The notes under the pieces: model-generated
Databases searched by the model: none
What the model saw: only the letters and a program-made list of their open reading frames with translations
Told to the model about the DNA's origin: nothing
Origin: Pseudomonadota bacterium
Lineage (GTDB): Bacteria; Pseudomonadota; Gammaproteobacteria; Acidiferrobacterales; Acidiferrobacteraceae
Reading direction: 5' to 3'
DNA: 64,000 nt
NCBI GenBank assembly: GCA_021777335.1
Contig: JAJYDT010000003.1
Location: 28,376 to 92,375 of the forward strand
Part shown: positions 19,041 through 26,856 of the stretch, one piece after another
How positions within the stretch are numbered: the first letter of the stretch is position 1
Layout of the letters: every line of letters begins with the position of its first letter
Program-made: the position numbers and the translations under genes

Positions 19041-19904
19041 ATGATCAAGACGGACCACTGGCGCGACTATCTGAGACTCATGCGGCTGCACCGGCCAATC
19101 GGCAGTCTCCTGCTGCTCTGGCCGACGCTCTGGGCGCTGTGGATTGCGGCGCGCGGACGCCCGGCGCCCTGGATGGTGCTGGTGTTTGTCGCAGGCGTGC
19201 TCTTGATGCGTTCCGCAGGATGCATCGTCAACGATCTCTTCGACCGCAAGCTCGACCCGCAGGTGTGGCGCACACGCGATCGTCCGATCGCAACCGGGCG
19301 CGTCTCGCGTCCCGAGGCGCTCGCACTCGCCGGATTTCTATGTCTGCTGGCGTTGCCGCTTGCGTGGGTGCTTGGCCGGCTCGCGGTGCTTCTGTCGTTG
19401 GTCGCGCTCGCGCTCGCGGCGACCTATCCGCTCATGAAGCGATACACCGATATGCCGCAAGCATATCTCGGTGTTGCCTTTGGCTGGGGTATCCCCATGG
19501 CGTTTGCCGCGGAGCGCGGGGACGTGCCTGCGATCGGCTGGCTGCTGCTGCTTGCCAACATATTCTGGACTATCGCCTATGACACCGCTTACGCCATGGC
19601 GGACCGCGCTGATGACATTCGTGCCGGTGCGCGTTCAAGCGCGATCCTGTTTGGGCGTGGCGATCGGTTGTGGGTGGGTGTATTTCACGTGCTTGCGCTT
19701 GCAACGCTCGCGTTCGTCGGCAGAAGGCTCGGTCTCAACGCCCTCTACTACGCGGGCCTTGTCGTGGCCGGAATGTTCGCTGCGTATCAGCAATATCTGA
19801 TCCGCACACGGGAACCCAAGGCCTGTCTTGCCGCCTTCCATAATAACAACTGGTTCGGCGGTTGCGTTTTTGCCGGATTGTTCTGCAGCTACTTATGGAG
19901 ATAA
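19041..19904 (+). CDS. ubiA: 4-hydroxybenzoate polyprenyltransferase UbiA
   Basis: The 287-residue integral membrane enzyme attaches a polyprenyl chain to 4-hydroxybenzoate, the second step of ubiquinone synthesis. Both Mg-diphosphate-binding Asp-rich motifs are seen: GCIVNDLFDRKLDPQVWRTR and DTAYAMADRADDIRAG. The start DYLRLMRLHRPIGSLLLLWP is the family signature, and there are about eight hydrophobic segments. Length is typical. No ribosome-binding site precedes ATG 19041; a -10-like CATAAT sits 8 nt upstream. Confidence 0.95.
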   Translation: MIKTDHWRDYLRLMRLHRPIGSLLLLWPTLWALWIAARGRPAPWMVLVFVAGVLLMRSAGCIVNDLFDRKLDPQVWRTRDRPIATGRVSRPEALALAGFLCLLALPLAWVLGRLAVLLSLVALALAATYPLMKRYTDMPQAYLGVAFGWGIPMAFAAERGDVPAIGWLLLLANIFWTIAYDTAYAMADRADDIRAGARSSAILFGRGDRLWVGVFHVLALATLAFVGRRLGLNALYYAGLVVAGMFAAYQQYLIRTREPKACLAAFHNNNWFGGCVFAGLFCSYLWR

Positions 19905-19908
19905 TACG

Positions 19909-20538
19909 ATGAAGCTTTATGGATCACTGACCTCGCCCTACGTCCGGAAGATACGGATCCTGCTCAAAGAAAAGAATATTCCGTGCGAATTCATTGTCGA
20001 GGATCCCTGGTCGGACAAGACCGTCGGAGCGGCGAAAAATCCGCTCGGCAAGGTACCGGTTCTTGTGACCGACCACGACAAACTGCTCTACGATTCAGCC
20101 CTGATCGCCGAGTATCTGGACAGTCTTGGCGGGGAACGCCTGATCCCGGCAAACGGCGAGGAGCGCTGGGACGTGTTGCGCTGGCATGTCCTGGGCCATG
20201 GCATCATCGACGCGGTCGTGACCCGGCTTTTCGAGACACGTCGTCCGCTGGAACAGCAGTCCGCCAAGGTAATCAGCCGCCAGGAGGACAAGGTGGCGCG
20301 TGCGCTCGATGTCGCTGATCACACGGAGAAGGGGCGGGCCTATCTCATTGGTAACCGGTTCAGTTTTGCCGATCTCGCGCTCGGACTCGCACTTGAGTAC
20401 ATCGATTTTCGCTACCCGCATGACTGGCGGTCGGCGCACCCAAGGCTGGCACAATGGCTTGCCGGCATCAGCCGCCGCGCCTCGTTCGCCGAGACGCTGC
20501 CTCCCGGCATGGAGCGCGCCCTCGATGCCCCGCACTGA
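19909..20538 (+). CDS. Glutathione S-transferase family protein
   Basis: The 209-residue protein has a thioredoxin-like N-terminal GST domain (MKLYGSLTSPYVRKIRILLKEK, then NPLGKVPVLVTD and the glutathione-binding YDSALIAEYLDSLGG) and an all-helical C-terminal domain (FSFADLALGLALEYIDFRYP). It resembles the bacterial YibF-like group that uses Ser at the active site (SLTSPY). I place the start at ATG 19909, 4 nt after the ubiA stop, where the fold begins. Function beyond glutathione-dependent conjugation or reduction is unknown. Confidence 0.9.
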   Translation: MKLYGSLTSPYVRKIRILLKEKNIPCEFIVEDPWSDKTVGAAKNPLGKVPVLVTDHDKLLYDSALIAEYLDSLGGERLIPANGEERWDVLRWHVLGHGIIDAVVTRLFETRRPLEQQSAKVISRQEDKVARALDVADHTEKGRAYLIGNRFSFADLALGLALEYIDFRYPHDWRSAHPRLAQWLAGISRRASFAETLPPGMERALDAPH

Positions 20539-20620
20539 TTGCTCGGGGGCAGCCGTGACCACCCGGGGCAGGAGATGAGCGAGCCAGGTCCGGCCGCCTG
20601 CGCGCGGTGTTAGTCCCTTG

Positions 20621-21634
20621 ATGACAGGACTGCTGATCGCGTACGCGATCGGTGCCGTTCTTCTTGGAGCCGAACTCTTCACCAACGCCCTTGAACACCT
20701 GGGGGCACGGTTTCATGTCTCGGAAGGGGTCACGGCGTCAGTGTTCGCCGCCGTCGCGACCGCGATGCCTGAGGCGAGTATACCGGTGATTGCCATCCTC
20801 GAGCACGCCGGCACGGGCGCGATCCGGGAACAGGTGGCCACCGGCGCGATCCTCGGCGCGCCGCTCATGCTTTCGACCGTCGCGTTTCTGGTGATGGGGA
20901 TCGCAGCCGCCTGGAAACGGGGTGCGCGCTCGCCGCTTTGTCCCGAGCCGCAGGGACTGCGCCGCGATCTTTTGTGGTTCACGGCAAGTTTCAGCCTGGC
21001 GGCGCTCGCGACCCTGCTGCCAGGGGACGCGTCGCTGCTCAGGGGGGTGGTTGCGGCGCTGCTCGTCATTCTGTACGCGCGGTACCTGCGGGTGACGATT
21101 CGTGCCTCAACGGCGCTGGTCGCGGCGGGGCACGGGACCCGGGTGGTGCGGCCACTTCATGTGGCGCGGCTCAAGCGTTTCTCGTCGGGCCCGTCCGGAA
21201 TCGCACTGCAGCTCCTGTCCGGTTTTTTTCTGATCGTGCTTGGGACACGGGCCTTTCTGGATGTCGTTGCGGGTCTGTCCACCCGCTTCCCGCCACTTGC
21301 GTTGTCGCTGATGATCATTCCGATCGCGACGGAGCTTCCGGAAAAAGTGAACAGCGTGCTGTGGATCCGTCGCGGAGGGCAGGACACACTCGCATTCGGC
21401 AACATCTCGGGCGCGCTGGTGTTCCAGGGTACGCTGTTGCCGGCCCTTGGCATCTGGCTCACGCCCTGGACCGTGCGCCCGGATGTCCTCCTGAGCATCG
21501 CGCTCACGCTGATCGCCACGGCCTACGTGCTCGTGATGCATATCCGTGGCGTGCTTCGTCCCTACCACCTCCTCTTCAATGGTGCCTGCTACGTCATCTA
21601 CCCGCTGTTTCTGACGCACGCGTTCGGTTTCTGA
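20621..21634 (+). CDS. CaCA-family sodium/calcium exchanger-like membrane protein
   Basis: The 337-residue protein has about ten membrane helices in two halves, each with an alpha-repeat of the calcium/cation antiporter type: VTASVFAAVATAMPEASIPV in the first and IPIATELPEKVNSVLW in the second, both with the acidic PE core. GNISGALVFQGTLLP completes the second repeat. Family members exchange Ca2+ (or another cation) for Na+ or H+. Start is ATG 20621; a TTG immediately upstream could also serve. It stands between gst and aroE without overlap. The ion is not predictable. Confidence 0.82.
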   Translation: MTGLLIAYAIGAVLLGAELFTNALEHLGARFHVSEGVTASVFAAVATAMPEASIPVIAILEHAGTGAIREQVATGAILGAPLMLSTVAFLVMGIAAAWKRGARSPLCPEPQGLRRDLLWFTASFSLAALATLLPGDASLLRGVVAALLVILYARYLRVTIRASTALVAAGHGTRVVRPLHVARLKRFSSGPSGIALQLLSGFFLIVLGTRAFLDVVAGLSTRFPPLALSLMIIPIATELPEKVNSVLWIRRGGQDTLAFGNISGALVFQGTLLPALGIWLTPWTVRPDVLLSIALTLIATAYVLVMHIRGVLRPYHLLFNGACYVIYPLFLTHAFGF

Positions 21635-21651
21635 CCGAGCCTCCGATCAGC

Positions 21652-21730
21652 TATAATTGCACTTCCTTTTGCAATGCCTGCGGAGGCGCATGAAGACGGT
21701 CGTTCTGCCATTGTGTCAAGTATCTTCATG
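21652..21730 (+). promoter_or_regulatory. Promoter-like TATAAT with stacked inverted repeats before aroE
   Basis: TATAAT at 21652-21657 is a perfect -10 hexamer, although no good -35 sits 16-18 bp upstream. It merges into three dyads: ATTGCA (21656-21661)/TGCAAT (21670-21675), GCCT/AGGC (21676-21687) and CATGAAGA (21689-21696)/TCTTCATG (21723-21730). The 205-bp gap before aroE may hold a structured leader or a small RNA; function is unknown. Confidence 0.35.
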
Positions 21731-21839
21731 ACCTTTTGCGGATACGTATCTGGGCGGAATCTCCGGGACAAGCCCGGACCCATCTTTCCGTGGGCCACCC
21801 CGGGCATTGGTGCGGCGACATACTTTATGTTCCATCTGT

Positions 21840-22688
21840 ATGTCTCGTGACCCATTCGCCTTTGAAAAGCCGCGCCGCTATGCGGTCATGGGATATCCCG
21901 TCAGTCACAGTCTCTCCCCCCTCATTCACGCGGAATTTGCGCGCGCTACGGGCCTCGCGATCACGTATGAGGCGATCGAGGTGAGCCCCGGGGGTTTCCC
22001 TCAGGCCGTGAGCCATTTCCAGGCGCTCGGAGGTGCCGGCCTTAATGTCACGGTGCCGTTCAAGCTCGACGCGGCACGGTTTGCGCACCGTCTGACTCCG
22101 GCGGCTGCGGCCGCAGGCGCGGCCAACGTGCTGGTGCTCGATACGGAGATTGTCGGCGACAATACGGATGGCGCGGGCCTTCTGCGCGATCTCAATGACA
22201 ATCTGAAGATTCCGCTGGCGGGTTGCGACGTTCTCGTCGTCGGTGCCGGCGGTGCCGCCCGTGGTGTACTCGGGCCTTTGAGCGGTGCGGGCGTGAAGCG
22301 CATTGTGCTCGCCAGCCGGGATCCGGGGCGTGCGCGCAGCCTGCTTGCCGTACTTGGCGCCGGACTCGCGGCGCCGACCGAAGCTGTTGCGCTTCATGCG
22401 CTCCGTGGGCGGCGGTTCGACCTCGTGATCAACGCGACCTCTGCCGGGCTTTCCGGCGCACGGCCAGAACTGCCCGACGAGGCAATCGACAGTGGCAGCA
22501 TCGCCTACGATCTCATGTACGGAGACGGCGCAAGGCCGTTCACTGCGTGGGCGCATTCACGCGGCGCGCGCGTGACAGACGGGCTTGGCATGCTCGTCGA
22601 GCAGGCGGCGCTGTCATTCGGATTGTGGCACGGCGTCTACCCGCAGACTGCCGGCGTGCTCGCGATGCTTCGGCGCCAGACACACTGA
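21840..22688 (+). CDS. aroE: Shikimate dehydrogenase
   Basis: The 282-residue enzyme reduces 3-dehydroshikimate to shikimate with NADPH in aromatic amino-acid synthesis. Substrate residues are in VMGYPVSHSLSPLIH and the catalytic Lys in LNVTVPFKLDAARF, with Asp in DNTDGAGLLRDL; the nucleotide-binding loop is VVGAGGAARGVL and the NATSAGLSG motif follows. Length fits AroE. I place the start at ATG 21840 (MSRDPFAFEK), as the preceding residues are not conserved; no clear ribosome site is visible there. Confidence 0.95.
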   Translation: MSRDPFAFEKPRRYAVMGYPVSHSLSPLIHAEFARATGLAITYEAIEVSPGGFPQAVSHFQALGGAGLNVTVPFKLDAARFAHRLTPAAAAAGAANVLVLDTEIVGDNTDGAGLLRDLNDNLKIPLAGCDVLVVGAGGAARGVLGPLSGAGVKRIVLASRDPGRARSLLAVLGAGLAAPTEAVALHALRGRRFDLVINATSAGLSGARPELPDEAIDSGSIAYDLMYGDGARPFTAWAHSRGARVTDGLGMLVEQAALSFGLWHGVYPQTAGVLAMLRRQTH

Positions 22689-22724
22689 TGGCCGCAAGGA
22701 AATTTCCCATTTCAGGTACCCGCC

Positions 22725-24761
22725 ATGGACAACCCGCTGCTTGATCTGACCGGACTGCCGCACTTCCAGTCCATTCGTGCCGAACATGTGGAGCCGGCGC
22801 TCGATACCGTGCTCGCATGGAACCGGGCGGCGCGTGAACGCCTGTTTGCCACCGAGCGCCCGCTCACGTGGGGGCAGACCATCGATCCGCTCGAGGCGCT
22901 TGACGAGCGTCTGGCGCGTCTGTGGTCACCTGTTGCGCATCTGCACGCCGTGCGGGACGAGGACACCCTGCGTGCGGCCTATAACGCATCCCTGCCGAAG
23001 CTCAGCGCGTACCATACGGAGGTCGCGCAGGACGAGCGCGTCTACCGGGCCTACCGCCATGTTGCACAGTCGCCGGACGCGCGTCTTCTGACGCCTGCGC
23101 AGCACAGGATCCTGGAGCAGGCCCTGCGCGATTTCCGGCTGGCGGGCGCCGATCTCGACCAGGCGCGCAAGGCGCGCTTCAAGGATATCCAGCAGCAGAT
23201 CTCACTGCTCACCAGCCAATTCGAACAGAACGTGCTGGACGCGACCCGTGGCTGGGATCTGGTCCTGACCGATGAGCGCGATCTTTCAGGCCTGCCGGAG
23301 TCACTGCGAGCGCTCGCGCGCGATACGGCCGAGCGCGACGGAAGATCCGGATGGAGGTTCACGCTGGACGCGCCGTCGTACATCCCGTTCATGACCTATG
23401 CCGATAATCGTGACCTGCGTCGCCAGATGTACGTGGCCTACGTCACACGGGCAAGCGGTGAAGGACCCAATGCCGGGCGCTGGGACAATGGTGTGCTGCT
23501 GCCGCAGATTCTGGCCCTGCGGCAAGAGGCTGCGCGGCTCCTCGGGTTCGAGAATTACGCACAAGAGTCGCTTGCCACCAAGATGGCGCGCACCGAGGAC
23601 CGGGTTTTAGGGTTCCTGAACGACCTTGCGTCGAGGTCGCGCCCGGCGGCGCTGCGGGAGTTTGCCGAGCTTGAGGACTTCGCGAGCGCGCTCGGGCGGG
23701 ACACGCTCGAAGCCTGGGACGTCGCGTACTATTCCGAAAAGCTGCGCGTCGAGCGCTATGCGTTTTCCGAGGAGGAGGTGCGGGCGTATTTCCCGGAACC
23801 GCGTGTGATCAAGGGCATGTTCGAGGTGGTGCGGCGCCTCTATGGCGTCACGATCAGGGAGGTCGATGGGGTTGAGGTGTGGCACCCGGACGTGCGCTTC
23901 TACGAGATCCGCGACGAATCCGGGGCGGTACGCGGCCGCTTTTACACCGATCTATATGCCCGTCCGGACAAGCGCGGTGGCGCATGGATGGATGAATGCA
24001 TCGTGCGCAAGCGTGACAACGGAGGTGTGCAGGTGCCGGTGGCGTACCTGACATGCAATTTTGCACGGCCCGTGGGGGGCAAGCCCTCCCTGCTGTCGCA
24101 TGACGAGGTCACGACGCTGTTCCATGAGTTCGGCCACGGGTTGCACCACATGCTGACACTGGTCGATTATCCAGGGGCCGCGGGGATCAATGGAGTCGAG
24201 TGGGACGCCGTGGAGCTTCCGAGCCAGTTCATGGAGAATTGGTGCTGGCAACAGGAGGCGCTTGCTGTCATCGCCGGGCACTATGCCACGGATGAGCATC
24301 TGCCATCCGCTTTGTTCGAGAAGATGCGTGCGGCGCGCAATTTCCAGTCGGCGATGCAGATGGTGCGCCAGCTCGAATTCGGGCTGTTCGACATGCGTGT
24401 GCATGCCGAATACGATGGTGGTGGAGAAGCCGCGATCCAGAAGATTCTCGATGACGTGCGGCACCAGGTGGCGGTGATTGTCCCGCCCGCGTTCAATCGG
24501 TTTCAGAACAGCTTCACCCATATTTTTTCCGGCGGGTACGCTGCCGGATACTACAGCTACAAATGGGCCGAGGTTCTGTCCGCAGATGCCTTCAGCAAGT
24601 TCGAGGAGCGTGGCATCTTCGACCCCGCGACCGGCCGCGAGTTTCTCCATCATATCCTTGAGCAGGGCGGAGCGCGGGAGCCGATGGAGCTGTTTGTAGG
24701 GTTCCGCGGACGAGAGCCGAGCATTGACCCCCTGTTGCGCCATAACGGTCTGGCCCCCTGA
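22725..24761 (+). CDS. prlC: Oligopeptidase A (M3 metallopeptidase)
   Basis: The 678-residue cytosolic zinc peptidase degrades short peptides, including cleaved signal peptides. The zinc motif HEFGH lies in TLFHEFGHGLHHML with the downstream Glu in GVEWDAVELPSQFMENWCW. The N-terminal NPLLDLTGLPHFQSI and C-terminal FSGGYAAGYYSYKWAEVLSADAF are characteristic of PrlC/OpdA. Length is normal. It stands downstream of aroE with a 36-nt gap. Confidence 0.95.
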   Translation: MDNPLLDLTGLPHFQSIRAEHVEPALDTVLAWNRAARERLFATERPLTWGQTIDPLEALDERLARLWSPVAHLHAVRDEDTLRAAYNASLPKLSAYHTEVAQDERVYRAYRHVAQSPDARLLTPAQHRILEQALRDFRLAGADLDQARKARFKDIQQQISLLTSQFEQNVLDATRGWDLVLTDERDLSGLPESLRALARDTAERDGRSGWRFTLDAPSYIPFMTYADNRDLRRQMYVAYVTRASGEGPNAGRWDNGVLLPQILALRQEAARLLGFENYAQESLATKMARTEDRVLGFLNDLASRSRPAALREFAELEDFASALGRDTLEAWDVAYYSEKLRVERYAFSEEEVRAYFPEPRVIKGMFEVVRRLYGVTIREVDGVEVWHPDVRFYEIRDESGAVRGRFYTDLYARPDKRGGAWMDECIVRKRDNGGVQVPVAYLTCNFARPVGGKPSLLSHDEVTTLFHEFGHGLHHMLTLVDYPGAAGINGVEWDAVELPSQFMENWCWQQEALAVIAGHYATDEHLPSALFEKMRAARNFQSAMQMVRQLEFGLFDMRVHAEYDGGGEAAIQKILDDVRHQVAVIVPPAFNRFQNSFTHIFSGGYAAGYYSYKWAEVLSADAFSKFEERGIFDPATGREFLHHILEQGGAREPMELFVGFRGREPSIDPLLRHNGLAP

Positions 24762-24762
24762 A

Positions 24763-24784
24763 GCTCTGCTAATATTAGGAGAGC
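24763..24784. promoter_or_regulatory. 22-bp near-perfect palindrome (candidate operator)
   Basis: GCTCT-G-CTAATATTAG-G-AGAGC is symmetric except for one G/G mismatch pair. It starts right after the prlC stop and ends 19 bp before the next ATG. The AT-rich core CTAATATTAG stands out in this GC-rich DNA and shares ATATTAG with sites before gcvT and the cytochrome-porin gene. It could be a repressor site or a weak hairpin. Confidence 0.4.
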
Positions 24785-24803
24785 GGCAATGAGGAGGTTT
24801 TCT

Positions 24804-25265
24804 ATGCGCAACGCGTTTGTGTTTGTCTCGCTGTTGACCCTCGCAATGGCCCCGGCCCATGCGGAACGGATCTACCGGTGGGTCGACCAGTCCGGTCACG
24901 TGACCTATCAGGATACGCCTCCCCCGCCGGGCGCGCGCGACGTGCACGTCCAGACAATGTCGGGCGCCGGTACGCGGGCAGCCAGGAAGGTGCGTGTACC
25001 GGTCACCCTGTATGTGATCCCGCATTGCGCCCCATGTGATTCGGTTCGCCGTTATCTTGACCGCCGGGATGTGGGTTTTACTGAGGTGAACATCGAAAAC
25101 CAGCCAAAACAGCGTGCGGTCATGCAGCACGACACCGGCTACGCGTCGGTCCCGACCGTTGTGGTGGGCCACACCGCGATCAACGGTTTCAATCCGTCCT
25201 GGCTCGGCTCGGAGCTCACCAAGGCAGGATATGCGAAGAAGCCCGTCCACGCTAAGCACAAATAG
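24804..25265 (+). CDS. Periplasmic DUF4124-glutaredoxin fusion protein
   Basis: The 153-residue exported protein has a signal peptide (cleavage near PAHA-ER), a DUF4124 segment (RIYRWVDQSGHVTYQDTPPP, about 22-46) and a glutaredoxin-like domain with redox motif C-A-P-C in VIPHCAPCDSVRRYLD, followed by the cis-Pro ASVPTVVVG. Start is ATG 24804, because AGGAGG at 24792-24797 sits 6 nt before it; the upstream ATG at 24789 would put that ribosome site inside the gene. It probably acts on periplasmic disulfides. Substrate and partner are unknown. Confidence 0.82.
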   Translation: MRNAFVFVSLLTLAMAPAHAERIYRWVDQSGHVTYQDTPPPPGARDVHVQTMSGAGTRAARKVRVPVTLYVIPHCAPCDSVRRYLDRRDVGFTEVNIENQPKQRAVMQHDTGYASVPTVVVGHTAINGFNPSWLGSELTKAGYAKKPVHAKHK

Positions 25266-25475
25266 GCACACGCACCGGCGCACCAGGGCCCGGACTTTGG
25301 CGCGCCTGCCGTGGTGCGGTGTCCCCCTGCCCGGGTTTGCGGTGCAGGGGCATCGTTAGGGCGCGACCGCCGGCAAGGCTTAAGAATGAAAGGTCTGTCT
25401 CATGTCACGGACGCAATGGCGAGTGTCATACGGAAAGATTTTTCTGGGGGCTGTCAGGTTTGACGTGCGGTCACG

Positions 25476-26261
25476 ATGACCAGAATCGCTACCTGGAATG
25501 TGAACTCACTTCGTGTCCGGTTGCCTCAGGTGCTCGCGTGGCTTAAGGCCGACAGCGCCGACCTGCTTGCGGTACAGGAGACCAAGGTCGAGGATGAGGG
25601 ATTCCCCCGGTCCGAGATCGAGGCGGCCGGTTACCACGTGCTCTACTGCGGCGAAAAGACTTACAACGGCGTGGCCCTTATCAGCCGCACGCCGGTCACC
25701 GACCCCTGTTTCGAGCTTGACCCTGCTGATCCGCAGCGGCGCTTCCTCGCCGCCACGCTGGGCGGCGTGCGGATCATCAACGTCTATGTACCGAACGGTT
25801 CAGAGGTCGGCTCCGAGAAATACACCTACAAGCTTCGCTGGCTCGAGCACCTGGGCCGATACCTGATGTCAGCGCGCGTGCGTTACAAGCACGTGATCGT
25901 CCTCGGCGATTTCAACATCGCCCCCGAGGATCGTGATGTCCATGACCCGGCGACATGGTTCGGATCGGTCCTTGTCAGTGAGCCGGAACGGGAGGCGTTC
26001 CGTTGCCTGCTGCAGGCCGGGTTTGTCGATCTGTTCCGGATATTTTGTGCGGATGGCGGATGCTTCAGCTGGTGGGATTACCGCGCCGGTGCATTCCGCC
26101 GCAATCTTGGTTTGAGGATTGATCATATCCTTGCGACCGAAACGGTGGCGGCATGCTGTCGTCGCTGTTACATCGACCCGGCGCCGCGCGGCAATACGCG
26201 CCCATCCGATCACGCACCCGTGGTCGCCGAGTTTGACGGTCTTGCGATGCTGGGCGCCTGA
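25476..26261 (+). CDS. xth: Exodeoxyribonuclease III
   Basis: The 261-residue enzyme is an AP endonuclease and 3'-5' exonuclease of base-excision repair. Motifs are MTRIATWNVNSLRVRLPQVL, LLAVQETKVEDEGFP (catalytic Glu), VLGDFNIAPEDRDVHDP and the C-terminal LRIDHILAT and RPSDHAPVVAEF. Length is normal. The 210 bp upstream hold no gene. Confidence 0.95.
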   Translation: MTRIATWNVNSLRVRLPQVLAWLKADSADLLAVQETKVEDEGFPRSEIEAAGYHVLYCGEKTYNGVALISRTPVTDPCFELDPADPQRRFLAATLGGVRIINVYVPNGSEVGSEKYTYKLRWLEHLGRYLMSARVRYKHVIVLGDFNIAPEDRDVHDPATWFGSVLVSEPEREAFRCLLQAGFVDLFRIFCADGGCFSWWDYRAGAFRRNLGLRIDHILATETVAACCRRCYIDPAPRGNTRPSDHAPVVAEFDGLAMLGA

Positions 26262-26423
26262 TCGCATGACCATTTGTCCACGCATTCCGGCACGACTCTC
26301 TTCGGCAGGTTGGGGTGCTGGCACGGCCTGATCCCCCGGGCCCCCTGGTTTTTTCTGCCGGACCAATGCTGTTCGCCCCCCTGATTCGTCTGGCGCGTCC
26401 CCGGATCCGCGTTATCCCGGAAA

Positions 26424-26440
26424 TTGGCACAGCTATTGCA
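26424..26440 (+). promoter_or_regulatory. Sigma-54 promoter before the chemosensory operon
   Basis: TTGGCACAGCTATTGCA matches the RpoN consensus TGGCAC-N5-TTGCW, with GG (-24) and GC (-12) exactly 10 bp apart. It points into the STAS-MCP-che operon, 98 bp before the GTG of the first gene, with transcription expected near 26451. It implies control by RpoN and an enhancer-binding activator; no such gene is in the window. Confidence 0.75.
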
Positions 26441-26538
26441 ACTCCATTGGGTGGCTGTAGGTGTCCGCGACCGGCAGGGCCCGCAGAACTGTCTGCGCTC
26501 GTACGGACGGATACCTGGCCAATGTGAGGGGAGAATTC

Positions 26539-26856
26539 GTGGAACCGAACCGTGGATCTGTTCGTGTCATGTACCCAGAAAGGCCGGCACCCATCGTCCT
26601 TGCGGCCGTGCTCGGTGTTGCGCAGGCCCGGGGACTCCACCAGGAATGGTCAGAGATCCTGAAACAGAAATGTCCGGTTGTATGGGATGCCAGCGCGGTG
26701 CTTCGCGTTGACACCGCTGTCATGCAGCTCCTCGCCGTATTCTGCGCGACCCTGCACGCGCAGAATATTTCGTGGCAATGGGCTGCGGTCGCCCCGGCGC
26801 TGCGAGAAGCCGCGCATCTGCTTGGTCTGGACGCGGCGCTCGGGTTCGAGCAATGA
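26539..26856 (+). CDS. STAS-domain protein heading the chemosensory operon
   Basis: The 105-residue protein is a single STAS domain of the anti-sigma-factor-antagonist/MlaB type. The core reads [20 protein letters not shown], with Thr in the DTA position equivalent to the phosphorylatable Ser of SpoIIAA, followed by [18 protein letters not shown] and a helical end. I chose GTG at 26539, 5 nt after GAGGGGAG; an ATG at 26569 is possible. Its stop overlaps the next start (ATGA), so it is coupled to the MCP-like gene. It could modulate receptor or kinase function by protein-protein contact; no cognate kinase/phosphatase of SpoIIAB/E type is seen. Confidence 0.72.
   Translation: MEPNRGSVRVMYPERPAPIVLAAVLGVAQARGLHQEWSEILKQKCPVVWDASAVLRVDTAVMQLLAVFCATLHAQNISWQWAAVAPALREAAHLLGLDAALGFEQ

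Noticed and set aside
23952..25283. 443-codon minus-strand frame across prlC and the glutaredoxin fusion
   Set aside because: Spans two genuine plus-strand genes and their intergenic dyad; no domain motifs.
26310..26335. Second sigma-54-like site TGGCACGG near 26314
   Set aside because: The -12 GC element is missing at the required 10-bp distance.
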